DNA of 60,628 nt from CALIKS01 sp964440295. Lineage in GTDB: Archaea > Thermoproteota > Nitrososphaeria_A > Caldarchaeales > Calditenuaceae. Below, piece by piece: positions 7,614 through 16,853 of this stretch. Every line of letters begins with the position of its first letter. Within the stretch, counting starts at the first letter, position 1. Made by a program: the position numbers and the translations under genes. The DNA lies in assembly GCA_964440295.1 (NCBI GenBank), contig CAYTRT010000004.1, positions 1-60,628 on the forward strand, in the 5' to 3' direction. Below the pieces are notes generated by a model. The model saw only the letters and a program-made list of their open reading frames with translations, was not told where the DNA came from and ran no database searches.

Positions 7614-8327
7614 ATGGGGCTTAGAATGAGGATCGTTGCTGGTCCTGCTTCTAGAGGTGTTGCGGTCGAGGTTGCGGACATGCTTGGTGCTGAGCTAGTT
7701 CATCCTCACTGTAAGGAGTTTCCCGACGGGGAGCATTACTTCAGGCTNNNNNNNNNNNNNNNNNNNNNNNNNNNNNNNNNNNNNNNNNNNNNNNNNNNNN
7801 NNNNNNNNNNNNNNNNNNNNNNNNNNNNNNNNNNNNNNNNNNNNNNNGCACCCATGAAGACAGCAAATCTCGACGCAATACCTGAAATAATGAACCAGAT
7901 AGCTCAGCTCGACAAAAGGATTGACTATGTCTTTTCTCCAGGGAAGAAGGGAGAGGTAATGTCGAGGACCGCTGCGAGCATTCTAAAGGCCGAGCACCGA
8001 TCAGTGAGGAGCAGCCGCGACCCAGTAACGGGAGAGGTGAGAATCGACCTTGAGGAGACAGACCTCAGGGGGAAAAACCTCGTCGTGATCGATGACATGA
8101 TAAGCACAGGCTCAACGATGATCCAGATAGTTAAGGAAGTGAAGAATAGGGGGGCTGCTCGTGTCATCGCTGCGTGCGTCCACGGGCTCTTCATATCGAG
8201 GGCTGACGCCCAGATCTTTGCCGCTGGTGCAGAGAGAATAATCACGACAGACACAATTCCGACGCCATACTCATCGGTGAAGGTCTCTAAGCTGATATCA
8301 GATTATCTAAGAACTCGGAATGAATGA
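7614..8327 (+). CDS. prs: Ribose-phosphate pyrophosphokinase, interrupted by an assembly gap
   Basis: PRPP synthetase makes 5-phosphoribosyl diphosphate from ribose 5-phosphate and ATP, feeding purine, pyrimidine, His and Trp synthesis; pyrE in this window uses its product. Before the gap the N-terminal IVAGPASRGVAVEVA and EFPDGEHYFR segments are typical. After it come FSPGKKGE and the PRPP loop VVIDDMISTGSTM. One hundred N hide the middle, including the ATP-binding and catalytic segments. The family is about 285-320 residues, so the missing part is probably nearer 80 codons than the 33 drawn. The end overlaps trmG10 by 8 nt, suggesting an operon. Confidence 0.92.
   Translation: MGLRMRIVAGPASRGVAVEVADMLGAELVHPHCKEFPDGEHYFRXXXXXXXXXXXXXXXXXXXXXXXXXXXXXXXXXXAPMKTANLDAIPEIMNQIAQLDKRIDYVFSPGKKGEVMSRTAASILKAEHRSVRSSRDPVTGEVRIDLEETDLRGKNLVVIDDMISTGSTMIQIVKEVKNRGAARVIAACVHGLFISRADAQIFAAGAERIITTDTIPTPYSSVKVSKLISDYLRTRNE
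7748..7847. other. Scaffold gap of 100 N inside prs
   Basis: A run of exactly 100 N, the usual placeholder for a gap of unknown size. The flanks share no sequence, and protein length indicates that real sequence is missing here. Confidence 0.99.
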
Positions 8328-9363
8328 TAGGTATGTTGCGATTTTATCGGGTGATAACGTAGCATTAGGTAGCGCCGAGTTAAGGGCCCTGCTAAGAATT
8401 TTTAATCAAGATTCGACGGCTCAACCAATCTCTAGAAGAATGATGATCTTTGAAGCGAGTGATGAGGATGCGGCAGAAATTATTAGGAGGGCCGGCTACA
8501 TTAAATCAATTATCAAGCCGATCATTTCTGAGAGTTCAGGCGAGGTATGCGAGTCTTCCCTCATAATCAACAACATTCAGGAGGTTATCCAGAGCCCAGT
8601 AGTGATTAGGGCGGAGAAGCTCGGAGTCCCTAGCATTGATCAAAGCTCAAGAACCATTGAGAAGAATGTGTTTGATGTTCTTAACCGAGCCATTCCTGGC
8701 CTAAGAATAAGCTACGAATCTCCATCAACCGTCATAAAGATATACGTCGAGGGAGGCTTAATCCTTGGTGGCATACTGATAGGCGAGAAGGATGCCAGGT
8801 CGCTGGAGATGAGAAGGCCGGGTAAGCGGCCCTTCACGCACCCCTCCGCGATACATCCAAAACTAGCGAGATGCATGGTCAACCTGACCAGTGCAAGGAG
8901 AAATGGATGCATCCTAGACCCCTTCATGGGGACTGGTTCAATTCCGATAGAGGCTTCACTCATGGGATATACGTCAATCGGCGTGGAGCTTAAGGGCTGG
9001 ATCTGCTTCGGAGGCGCAAAGAACGTAAGATTGTTGGGAGACTACTCTAGGTCGCATATCGTTGTCGGTGATTCGCGTATGTTGATGTTTGCTAGGAGAT
9101 TTGTTGACGGCGTGGCGACTGACCCTCCCTATGGGAGGTCCACCACAATCTTGGGGGGAGAGTTGTCAAGAATGCTCGAGGCCGTGTTTGCCCAGCTACT
9201 AGAGATTGTTAAGAAGGATGCGCGCATCGTGATGGCTCTTCCGGAGGGTACGCCTTTCATTGACCGGTTGGATAGCATTGGGCTGAGAATTGATGAGCGC
9301 CTGAAAGAAAGGGTCCACTCATCACTCATTCGTGAGATAATTGTTTGTTCGATTTCGGCATAG
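8320..9363 (+). CDS. trmG10: tRNA (guanine10-N2)-methyltransferase, THUMP type
   Basis: A 347-residue enzyme of the archaeal Trm-G10/Trm11 group, which methylates N2 of G10 in tRNA. Residues about 1-160 form the NFLD/THUMP RNA-binding half. The methyltransferase half shows SAM motif I DPFMGTG at 200-206 and the amino-methylation motif DPPYGRS at 268-274. The start overlaps the end of prs. It could be a closely related m2G methyltransferase acting on another tRNA position, but the architecture and neighbours favour G10. Confidence 0.85.
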   Translation: MNDRYVAILSGDNVALGSAELRALLRIFNQDSTAQPISRRMMIFEASDEDAAEIIRRAGYIKSIIKPIISESSGEVCESSLIINNIQEVIQSPVVIRAEKLGVPSIDQSSRTIEKNVFDVLNRAIPGLRISYESPSTVIKIYVEGGLILGGILIGEKDARSLEMRRPGKRPFTHPSAIHPKLARCMVNLTSARRNGCILDPFMGTGSIPIEASLMGYTSIGVELKGWICFGGAKNVRLLGDYSRSHIVVGDSRMLMFARRFVDGVATDPPYGRSTTILGGELSRMLEAVFAQLLEIVKKDARIVMALPEGTPFIDRLDSIGLRIDERLKERVHSSLIREIIVCSISA

Positions 9364-9507
9364 CGCTAGGGGGAGAGTGCTTGATTAATATATATGTGGC
9401 GACATTATGCCGAATAATCGAGATATATGTCATTTTGACTATATTTTTGGTTTAAATTGTACAAAAATGTTTAATAATGGGTTACCTATTATCAATACGA
9501 CATAGTC

Positions 9508-10506
9508 ATGGAGCGTGCGTCGGCGGTCAGTCCTGAGTCGTTCTCTGAGTATCTACGTCCCTGGAAGAGGATTGGGCAGCCGAGGTTTAGAGCAATCTTG
9601 AGAGTCGAGGAAATAGCCTCCGATGCTATGAGAAGCTACCTTAGGAGTGAGGGGTTCATCGAGTTGCTACCCCCAATTATTGGTCCTGCTACTGACCCCG
9701 GCATCAGGGGCGCACGACAGGCCTCATTCGATTATTATGGAAGGGAATACAAAGTGATGAGCAGCGCCATTCTGTATAAGCAGCTAGCCATTTCCGGACT
9801 GGGACGCATCTTCTTTTTCTCACCAAACGTTAGGCTTGAGCCTCCAGAATCAATAGTTACTGGAAGACACCTAGCAGAATTCATCCAAGTAGACGTTGAG
9901 GCGGCAGAGATAGATTATTTTGAAGCCATGAAGATCGCCGAGAACCTCTTCTGCCACACCGTTCAGGAAGTGATTGATAAGTGCAGCCGTGAGCTCGAGC
10001 TGCTGGGGAGGGAGCTCAAGCCATTCAAGCCTCCGTTTAGGAAATACACCTACGAAGAGGCGCTAAAAATTCTTCGGAGTCATGGCAGAAATGCGAGGTA
10101 CGGAGAAGAAATCTCGTGGGACGATGAAGTATTCCTGTCGTCGATTCATCAGGAACCATTCTTCATTTATGACTATCCCAAGGGATCGAGGGGGTTCTAT
10201 GACCGGGAAGACGAGAACAGACCCGGAGTCCTGAGAGACTTTGACATGATCTATCCATCGGGTTACGGCGAGGCGATATCTGGCGCAGAAAGAGAATACA
10301 AGTACGAAAGAGTGCTTGGAAGGATGCTCGAGAGTGGCGAAGACCCAGGCAAGTATAGCTGGTATTTAGAGATGCTTAGAGATGGAATACCGCCTAGCGC
10401 CGGCTTCGGGATCGGAATCGAGAGACTAACACGATTCCTCTGCGGACTGGCCACTGTCTGGGAGACTAGGCCCTACCCAAAATTGCCGGGAGTCTATACT
10501 CCTTAG
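9508..10506 (+). CDS. AsnRS-derived asparagine synthetase candidate (AS-AR)
   Basis: The 332-residue protein is a class IIb synthetase catalytic core without the N-terminal OB-fold anticodon-binding domain. Motif 2 is in the RLEPPESIVTGRHLAEF region near 109-125; motif 3 is GFGIGIERLTRFLCGL near 299-314. Pyrococcus abyssi has such an AsnRS paralogue, shown to be an archaeal asparagine synthetase that amidates free aspartate with ATP and ammonia. By architecture the same role is likely here. An alternative is an orphan AspRS/AsnRS paralogue with another small substrate. It stands alone behind a 140-nt AT-rich leader. Confidence 0.78.
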   Translation: MERASAVSPESFSEYLRPWKRIGQPRFRAILRVEEIASDAMRSYLRSEGFIELLPPIIGPATDPGIRGARQASFDYYGREYKVMSSAILYKQLAISGLGRIFFFSPNVRLEPPESIVTGRHLAEFIQVDVEAAEIDYFEAMKIAENLFCHTVQEVIDKCSRELELLGRELKPFKPPFRKYTYEEALKILRSHGRNARYGEEISWDDEVFLSSIHQEPFFIYDYPKGSRGFYDREDENRPGVLRDFDMIYPSGYGEAISGAEREYKYERVLGRMLESGEDPGKYSWYLEMLRDGIPPSAGFGIGIERLTRFLCGLATVWETRPYPKLPGVYTP

Positions 10507-10575
10507 TCCTAGAATCTCTCTGGAGACGAAGGTCAATATAATGCCGTTTCAAACTATAACTAGGCATAGCAATCC

Positions 10576-11478
10576 ATGAGAGTTCTGCTGGTCAACCAGA
10601 CTTACGGAGGCGCGAGTGGGACCGGAAGACACGTAAAGCTTCTCCATAAGGGTCTCCTAGAAGAGGGAGCAGACGTCGCGGTGCTTAGTGGTAGAAACGC
10701 GTGGAGCCTCCCAATACCCATGCTGAAGTCAGCATCGTTCCTGTTTGGGCTCTTCTTCAAGAAGTTTCAGGCAGACATAGTGCATCTCCATAGCCCTAAA
10801 CTGTCACCGCTCATGGTCAAGCATCCGAGGACTGTAATTACAATTCACGGAGGAATGGATGAGTTTAGACAAAAATACGGCGCTGCGGGAGAACTAGTCT
10901 CATCCATGATCCTATCACTGATGAAAAGGTCGCGAGTAACTACGACTGTGTTGAAGACCGAGGCTGAGAGGAGGGGATGGATCTGGATACCAAACATGAC
11001 AGATGTAAAAGCCATCGATCAGATACCCCCCAGTAATGAGTCATGCATACTCTTCGTGGGCAGGAATGATCCCGTAAAAAATTATCAGCTCTTCAGAAGA
11101 ATAGTGCGTCGTCTTGGACTGAGGTATAAAGCCTTCGGAGTGGAGGAGGTGGTTGACTGGAGAACCGTGATCTCATACATGAAGTCGGCTAAGTGCCTCT
11201 TCATCACATCTAAGTGGGAGGGAATGCCGTCCGTCCTGCTTGAGGCGTGGGCTGCTGGATGCCCAGTCATTGCGAGCGAGCTTGAATCGTTTCTTCCGTT
11301 CCGCGACGCTTTGATACTCAGCAGGCCAGATCCAGAAGAGATGGTCGAGGCATATTACTCGCTTGAACTAGTAAGGGATAAAATAGTTAGACATGGCAGG
11401 CGGTACTCTGAGATGTTTGACTATCCCAACGTGGTGAAGAAATACTTGAGAATATATGAGTATATTTTGGATAATTGA
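10576..11478 (+). CDS. GT4-family (GT-B fold) glycosyltransferase
   Basis: A 300-residue nucleotide-sugar glycosyltransferase. The N-terminal Rossmann half starts MRVLLVNQTYGGASGTGRHV, with the Gly-rich acceptor-side loop. The C-terminal half has FVGRNDPVKNYQLF and the donor-binding motif KWEGMPSVLLEAWAAGCPVI with the paired Glu residues of the GT4/GT1 group. No membrane segment is seen. It probably adds a sugar to a lipid- or cell-surface glycan; donor and acceptor cannot be read from the sequence. The 3' end lies 4 nt from the convergent ABC permease gene. Confidence 0.85.
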   Translation: MRVLLVNQTYGGASGTGRHVKLLHKGLLEEGADVAVLSGRNAWSLPIPMLKSASFLFGLFFKKFQADIVHLHSPKLSPLMVKHPRTVITIHGGMDEFRQKYGAAGELVSSMILSLMKRSRVTTTVLKTEAERRGWIWIPNMTDVKAIDQIPPSNESCILFVGRNDPVKNYQLFRRIVRRLGLRYKAFGVEEVVDWRTVISYMKSAKCLFITSKWEGMPSVLLEAWAAGCPVIASELESFLPFRDALILSRPDPEEMVEAYYSLELVRDKIVRHGRRYSEMFDYPNVVKKYLRIYEYILDN

Positions 11479-11482
11479 GTTG

Positions 11483-12721
11483 TTACTGTTCTGTCCTTAG
11501 AGCAACTACGGGGTCGAGGCTTGCAGCCCTCCTAGCTGGGTAGATTCCTGAGACCATGCCTATTAAGATTGCGAAGAAAAACGTCTGCAATAGTAGTAGG
11601 GGCGTTATGGTTGGTTCATATGGAATCGATCCGAAGTTCGCCATAGCGCTGCTGGTGGAAGACGGCTCGACATGGAATAAGCTGCTCGTCATAAAGCTGA
11701 CGCCGTAAGAAAGAACCACTCCTAGCCCTATTCCTAGGATGCCGCCAATCATGCCTGTCAACGATGCCTCAGATAGAAAGACTATCATTATGTCCCTCTT
11801 AGTCATGCCTATGGCTCTGAGGACGCCTATCTCTCTCACCCTCTCCATGACAGACATGATCATCGTGTTTGCTATGCCTATTCCCGCTACGAGGAGGCTT
11901 ACAGCCGCGACTACTGCCAAAAAGAACGTGAAGGAGCTTAGTATGCTCTGGACGGTCCTGAGTATGCTTGTGGGGCTGACTATATTTGCATTCTTGCCAT
12001 ACATCGATGAGAGCTGATCAATGATGTAGTCGACATCCTCCGGGTCGCTCGCCCTGACAAGTATTCCATGATAGAGGCTCTCTCCGAGGAGCCGCCTACC
12101 TCCCGGGATAGATAATAGAACCATGCTGTCCGCGTCTACGAACAGCGTTGCTCCATATTCGTCATAAACGCAAGTAACGACGTACGAGGCCTGCGTCTTT
12201 CCCTTCGGCGTGACGACCTCCACCACGATTGACTGTCCAGGCATTATCTTTACGCTCGTATAGTCTGGTGGGAATGCTATTTTGTAGCCGATGCCGGCCG
12301 TGGAGGAGTCACTGGGCAGTGGCGGTGTCCCCTGAAGCACCCGCAGCTGTGGGAAGAGTATCTTGACGCTTGCTGGGTCTGTCGCATATATACGTCCATT
12401 GAGGGATACGCCGCCATACTTTATAGTTGCGGACGTCAAGTAAAAAGGTAAGACGGCCTCGACGCCGGGGATCAGCGAGATCTTCTGGACGTCAGCGTCG
12501 TTGAATCTTAGGGATGAGCCGGTTGAGGGAAGAATTACGATGTTGTTTGCGCCGAGCTCAAGCAATTTATTGGTTATTGAGTCGTTTAGTCCTTGACCGT
12601 TAGCCACTAAGGCTATAATCAAGGCGGTGCCTATGGCTATACCTACAACTGTAAGTATGCTTCTCGTTCTTCTTTCCCGAAGCGCTTTGAAGCCATATTT
12701 AATGGCCTCTAATAGCTCCAT
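11483..12721 (-). CDS. MacB/FtsX-type ABC transporter permease
   Basis: A 412-residue membrane protein of the MacB/LolC architecture. A first membrane helix near 20-40 follows the cytoplasmic MELLEAIKYGFKALRERRTR start. A large extracytoplasmic domain follows (about 45-265), then three C-terminal helices. The FtsX domain shows RVREIGVLRAIGMTKRDI in the coupling segment and YPARRAASLDPVVALR at the end. Such permeases transmit ATP-driven movement to an external domain (mechanotransmission) and do not form a substrate channel. ATG 12721 lies within the end of the upstream gene (23-nt overlap), so the two are translationally coupled. Confidence 0.9.
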   Translation of the reverse strand: MELLEAIKYGFKALRERRTRSILTVVGIAIGTALIIALVANGQGLNDSITNKLLELGANNIVILPSTGSSLRFNDADVQKISLIPGVEAVLPFYLTSATIKYGGVSLNGRIYATDPASVKILFPQLRVLQGTPPLPSDSSTAGIGYKIAFPPDYTSVKIMPGQSIVVEVVTPKGKTQASYVVTCVYDEYGATLFVDADSMVLLSIPGGRRLLGESLYHGILVRASDPEDVDYIIDQLSSMYGKNANIVSPTSILRTVQSILSSFTFFLAVVAAVSLLVAGIGIANTMIMSVMERVREIGVLRAIGMTKRDIMIVFLSEASLTGMIGGILGIGLGVVLSYGVSFMTSSLFHVEPSSTSSAMANFGSIPYEPTITPLLLLQTFFFAILIGMVSGIYPARRAASLDPVVALRTEQ

Positions 12722-14651
12722 GGTTCTTCCTCCTTCTCCTGTATAATGCCAGGGAAGATATGATTGAGGCTGCGACGACAACCGCAATCAATATCGTAAG
12801 TACTTGCTGACTGATTAGTGGGCTTTCCTTCTCTGATGATTTAGGCAGATTGATTACTACGCTGACGGGCTGGGTGAAGACGTGCTCTCTCCTCAGCTCG
12901 TCTTTATACCTAATTATCAACGTGCCCTCCAACTTGGTGTTATCAGATGAGGGCTGAATTAGCCGCACGGTAAACGGAAGCGGAGCATTCGGATTAAGGT
13001 CGCCGATGTAGACACTCTGTCCAGAAGCCGCGAGGGGAGAATCTAATTCTAGGGTTGTAAATAATGCGGGGACGTTTCCCTCGTTTAGGATGTTTCCCGT
13101 CAGCATCGGCGCACCAGCAAGGAAGACCACGTTCACGTCGTATACTCTTAGGTTGATGAATCCCTCAATGATGAATCCAACGTCTCTCTCCTCATTTATC
13201 GTCTCGCCATTATCGCTCGTGACGTACTGTATCTTCATCTTAAGTCTGGCAGGCAAGCCAGCTAGTGATGGTGAGGCAAAGAGCGAGATGTTTATCGACT
13301 CCGTCTGCGAGGCCTCGATTTTGTCAATCTTCCAGTTGTTCGACCCTATCACTGATAATCCAGCCTCGATCGGAGTTGCAATTATGACTACCTTGTCCAG
13401 CCTAGCTCTGTAATTGTTCATTATGTCTATCTTGATCGTCTCTACCTTGCCCGCCGTTATAGAGGAGCTCGTCGAGAGAAGGATGTTGGGCGATTTTGGC
13501 TCCTCCTCGCCGATGTAAAGCGCGACGAAGGACTGCTCCGCGTCTAGATTGTCGTTCTTGTCCCTAAACTTGACCGTGACGGGAAGCATGGTCACGGACT
13601 TCGAGATAACGCCAGAGACGGCCAGCCTGACCTTAATCGTCTCTGACTGCTTTGGTTTCAGCTCCTCGATGGTCCAAGAGGTTGGCTCGCCTACAGGCAG
13701 TACCTGAATTGAGGCAGGTGGATTAAACATTACTCTAACGTCGTAAGCCGGCTCGATGCCGTTGTTCATGATGTAGAGGTCTGCGGTAGACTCGCTGTTC
13801 GGCTTAAGCGAGTATTCTGATAGCCAGACCTTGATGTCTATGTCCTTCGTGAATGTCTTGACTACTTGAAGCCCATGGACGCTGGAGTGAGTAGATAGCA
13901 GACCCACAGTGTTCCTATACGTGGCAGTTGCCTGAAGGAGAATGGTCGTGTCCGCGGCCTGCTGGCTGGCATATATCGCGCTCTCAAACACAACGCTCTC
14001 TCCAGGGCCCAGTCTCTCTATTATCCAGTATGTCTTACCTATGAGGGAGGCGGCGGGATAGCTAGAGGCCTGGCTCAGCTGGACCCTCACGTCCGTCGCG
14101 GGAGCCTCGCCCGTGTTTCTCACCTTTAACTCAATTTTAGAGACCTTGCCTGGCTCTACGCTGTTTGGGGTTATCTCGAAAATAATCTTTGACTTACCCA
14201 TCAGGTTGATTCTAACGTCGAAGAACTGTCGCTTCGCTTGTTCTCCTACCTCGTCATACATGAGGTCGAGCCTTGCCGTATATTCGCCTACCCTGGTCCC
14301 AGGCTCTACGTTAACGTAGAAGGTGAGCTCAAAAACTCCTCCGGGCGGAACGATTCCTAAATATGTTGCCGATGCCACCTTCGGAGTCGAAGGATAAGTA
14401 GAGGAGAAGCCATCGGGCAGGTATAGATCCGCCCTAATATTCGAGATCTTAGAATCTTCATAATCGCTTCCGAGAACCACAGTGAATGGTAGATACATAT
14501 CGCCTGGAGACGCCTCGACCCTAGTCCCACCGATGCCCCAGTAGCTGTCGAGGAGCCTCACGGTGTCAGTAGACGCGACCACTGCCTGAGGCATGAGCAT
14601 CAAGGCAAGTATACAGGCGATCAAAACAATAGGTAAAGCATTGTTACGCAT
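12699..14651 (-). CDS. Exported, membrane-anchored protein with repeated CARDB/NEW3-like domains (COG1361-like)
   Basis: A 650-residue surface protein. It has an N-terminal signal segment (residues about 6-25, ending AVVAS), several beta-sandwich repeats resembling CARDB/NEW3 domains, and a C-terminal membrane helix near 620-640 followed by RRRRK. Each repeat carries phrases such as VRNTGEAPATDVRV, IMNNGIEPAYDVRV and ILNEGNVPAL. It lies between the ATPase and permease genes and overlaps both, so it is probably an extracytoplasmic partner of this ABC system. ATG 14651 overlaps the ATPase stop by 8 nt. Its ligand or cargo is unknown. Confidence 0.8.
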   Translation of the reverse strand: MRNNALPIVLIACILALMLMPQAVVASTDTVRLLDSYWGIGGTRVEASPGDMYLPFTVVLGSDYEDSKISNIRADLYLPDGFSSTYPSTPKVASATYLGIVPPGGVFELTFYVNVEPGTRVGEYTARLDLMYDEVGEQAKRQFFDVRINLMGKSKIIFEITPNSVEPGKVSKIELKVRNTGEAPATDVRVQLSQASSYPAASLIGKTYWIIERLGPGESVVFESAIYASQQAADTTILLQATATYRNTVGLLSTHSSVHGLQVVKTFTKDIDIKVWLSEYSLKPNSESTADLYIMNNGIEPAYDVRVMFNPPASIQVLPVGEPTSWTIEELKPKQSETIKVRLAVSGVISKSVTMLPVTVKFRDKNDNLDAEQSFVALYIGEEEPKSPNILLSTSSSITAGKVETIKIDIMNNYRARLDKVVIIATPIEAGLSVIGSNNWKIDKIEASQTESINISLFASPSLAGLPARLKMKIQYVTSDNGETINEERDVGFIIEGFINLRVYDVNVVFLAGAPMLTGNILNEGNVPALFTTLELDSPLAASGQSVYIGDLNPNAPLPFTVRLIQPSSDNTKLEGTLIIRYKDELRREHVFTQPVSVVINLPKSSEKESPLISQQVLTILIAVVVAASIISSLALYRRRRKNHGAIRGH

Positions 14652-15351
14652 TCTCGACCACCTCCACCGACTCGACCCGGCCATCCCTTATCCTCACTAT
14701 CCTCTGACAGCTCTGGGCAACCTCTGGGTTATGAGTAACGATCACTACCGTCGTTCCCAGCTCTTCATTGATGTTTTTCAATATATCGACAACCAGCTTA
14801 CTGCTTCTCGAGTCTAGGTTTCCCGTCGGCTCGTCGGCCAGCAGAATTTCTGGTTTTCCAACAATGGCGCGCGCAATTGCGACTCTCTGCTGTTCGCCAC
14901 CTGATAGCTCGGTGGGCTTGTTTGCCAACTTCTCTTCCAAACCTACGAGTGAGAGTGCCTCTATGGCGAGCTTTCTCCTATCCTCCTTCCTCACTCCCCT
15001 CACGACGAGGGGTAGCTCGACGTTCTCGAGCGCGGTCAGTCTTGGAATCAGGTTGAAAGTCTGGAATACAAATCCAATAGTACTGTTTCTAATTCTGGTG
15101 AGTTCTGCATCGCTTAGCTCAGTGGTGTCCCTCCCGTTTATTATGACTCTGCCGGAGGTGGGCCGGTCGAGCGTCCCAGCGATGTGTAGGAATGTTGATT
15201 TTCCGCTCCCGCTAGGGCCCATCACCGAGATTATCTCGCCTCTTCTTATCTTGAGGCTTAGTCCTCTCAATGCTGGGAACTCGACCTTTCCCAGCCTATA
15301 GATCTTCCATACATTGTCCATAATGATGACGTGCTCGTCTCCGTCATTCAT
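14644..15351 (-). CDS. LolD/MacB-type ABC transporter ATPase
   Basis: This 235-residue nucleotide-binding subunit is the first gene of a three-gene operon with a surface protein and a MacB-like permease. Walker A is GPSGSGKST near 45-53, the signature LSGGEQQR near 148, Walker B ILLADEP near 168, followed by the D-loop GNLDSRSS and the switch His in VIVTHNPEVA. The sequence is of the short LolD/FtsE/MacB-NBD group. A TATA-like ttttataagg lies near 15383-15392 upstream on this strand. Substrate unknown. Confidence 0.93.
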   Translation of the reverse strand: MNDGDEHVIIMDNVWKIYRLGKVEFPALRGLSLKIRRGEIISVMGPSGSGKSTFLHIAGTLDRPTSGRVIINGRDTTELSDAELTRIRNSTIGFVFQTFNLIPRLTALENVELPLVVRGVRKEDRRKLAIEALSLVGLEEKLANKPTELSGGEQQRVAIARAIVGKPEILLADEPTGNLDSRSSKLVVDILKNINEELGTTVVIVTHNPEVAQSCQRIVRIRDGRVESVEVVENA

Positions 15352-15462
15352 TTTGTCTTCACCAACCCTAAAGACATTTAAGCCTTATAAAAACTGTTTG
15401 TATTGATTGTTCATTATAGTTAAATAACGAGATTGATGATTTTATCGCGGCGCAGTTAGAAC

Positions 15463-15726
15463 ATGGGTAAGGTGAGGACTAGAAAAGTAAAGGTTCTTGC
15501 AAAGGAAATTTTAGAGAGATATCCAAACGAAATCTCACGCAGCTTTGAGGAGAACAAAACACTTGCGGGGAAGTTGCTTAAAGGGCAGGTCTCTAAGAAG
15601 CTGAGAAATAGAGTTGCTGGCTACCTCACGGCCTTGGCGAAGAGGTTAGAAGAGAAGCAGAAGAAAGAGGCTGAGGCCGTGACGACGAGTGAGGAGGGAT
15701 TAGGACTTAAAGAGGGCACTATTTAA
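15463..15726 (+). CDS. rps17e: 30S ribosomal protein eS17
   Basis: An 87-residue archaeal/eukaryotic-specific small-subunit protein. The diagnostic start is MGKVRTRKVKVLAKEILERY; the helical core FEENKTLAGKLLKGQVSKKLRNRVAGYLT follows in consecutive short motifs. The acidic and lysine-rich tail after about residue 68 is a low-complexity extension. It is followed by fni after 24 nt on the same strand, probably one transcript. Confidence 0.93.
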   Translation: MGKVRTRKVKVLAKEILERYPNEISRSFEENKTLAGKLLKGQVSKKLRNRVAGYLTALAKRLEEKQKKEAEAVTTSEEGLGLKEGTI

Positions 15727-15750
15727 GATAGGTCGCTTTTAATCAAATCG

Positions 15751-16845
15751 ATGGCAAGAGCTAGGAGAAAAGTGGTCGAAGAGAGAAAAAAAGACCACTT
15801 AAGGATCGTGTTGGAGGAAGATGTTGAATTTGTCAGGTCAACGTGGCTCGAGTACGTTGAGCCTGTACACACATCTATCCCGGAGCTAGATTTTGGGTCA
15901 ATAAACGTTCAGGCCAAGTTTCTCAACAGGGTCTTCTCAGCGCCCATAATCATAGAGAGCATGACTGGCGGCACTAAGGAGGCAGAGAAAATAAATGCCA
16001 GGCTAGCGGAGGCGGCTGAGAAGGCAGACATCCCTATGGGTGTGGGGAGCCAGAGAATAGCGATCGAGAAACCCGAACTCGCTCATACGTTCTCGATTGT
16101 TCGAGAGGTGGCTCCGAGGGCGTTTCTAATGGCTAACATCGGCGCGGCCCAGCTAATCAAGCATGGAGAAGACTACGCTTGGAGAGCCATAAAGATGATT
16201 GAGGCAGACGCCTTGATTGTACACACTAATCCGCTCCAAGAACTTATCCAGCCACATGGAGATACCTACTTTTCAGGACTGCTTCATAATCTCAAAAAAA
16301 TTTCGGGAAGAATTGGTGTCCCGCTCGTCGTGAAAGAAGTTGGGTGTGGCATCTCTTTTGAAGATGCCGTCAAGCTGAGAGAATCAGGCGTCGCGGCGAT
16401 AGACACGTCCGGCGCAGGCGGGACAAACTGGACAAAGATCGAGGGAATCAGGGCGAAGAGGGAGGGAGAATTGGTGAAGGAAAAGCTAGCTAAGCTCTTT
16501 CAGGAGTGGGGGATACCTACCGCCGCCTCGGTGTTTGAGGTGTCGCAGGTAGAGGGCGTCGAGGTGGTTGGCTCGGGTGGAATAAGAAACGGTCTCGAAG
16601 TAGCTAAGGTCATAATGCTTGGAGCGGAGATGGCCGGGCTGGCAAGCCCTTTCCTGAGAGCCGCAAGCATGGGAGAGGCAGCAATAAGAAGTTTAATTGA
16701 TCGACTTATCTTGGAGCTGAAGTCGGCAATGTTCTTGATGGGCGCAAAGGATATCGAGGCCCTATCTTCTGTCCGGCCAGTTATATTTGGCCCGCTAAAG
16801 ACATGGATAGAGCAGCGCCTCAACATGATGAAGCGCATAGCCTAG
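15751..16845 (+). CDS. fni: Isopentenyl-diphosphate delta-isomerase, type 2 (FMN-dependent)
   Basis: This enzyme interconverts IPP and DMAPP in the mevalonate route to archaeal ether lipids. At 364 residues it matches type 2 IDI. The (R)KKDHLRI N-terminus, the FMN-binding APIIIESMTGG segment near 67-77, PMGVGSQR near 91-98, NIGAAQ near 129-134, and the phosphate-binding SGAGGTNWTKIE and VVGSGGIRNG loops are all present. The final ATG-rich tail overlaps nothing. It lies downstream of rps17e and ends 8 nt from the convergent protease gene. Confidence 0.95.
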   Translation: MARARRKVVEERKKDHLRIVLEEDVEFVRSTWLEYVEPVHTSIPELDFGSINVQAKFLNRVFSAPIIIESMTGGTKEAEKINARLAEAAEKADIPMGVGSQRIAIEKPELAHTFSIVREVAPRAFLMANIGAAQLIKHGEDYAWRAIKMIEADALIVHTNPLQELIQPHGDTYFSGLLHNLKKISGRIGVPLVVKEVGCGISFEDAVKLRESGVAAIDTSGAGGTNWTKIEGIRAKREGELVKEKLAKLFQEWGIPTAASVFEVSQVEGVEVVGSGGIRNGLEVAKVIMLGAEMAGLASPFLRAASMGEAAIRSLIDRLILELKSAMFLMGAKDIEALSSVRPVIFGPLKTWIEQRLNMMKRIA

Positions 16846-16853
16846 GAAAGGCC

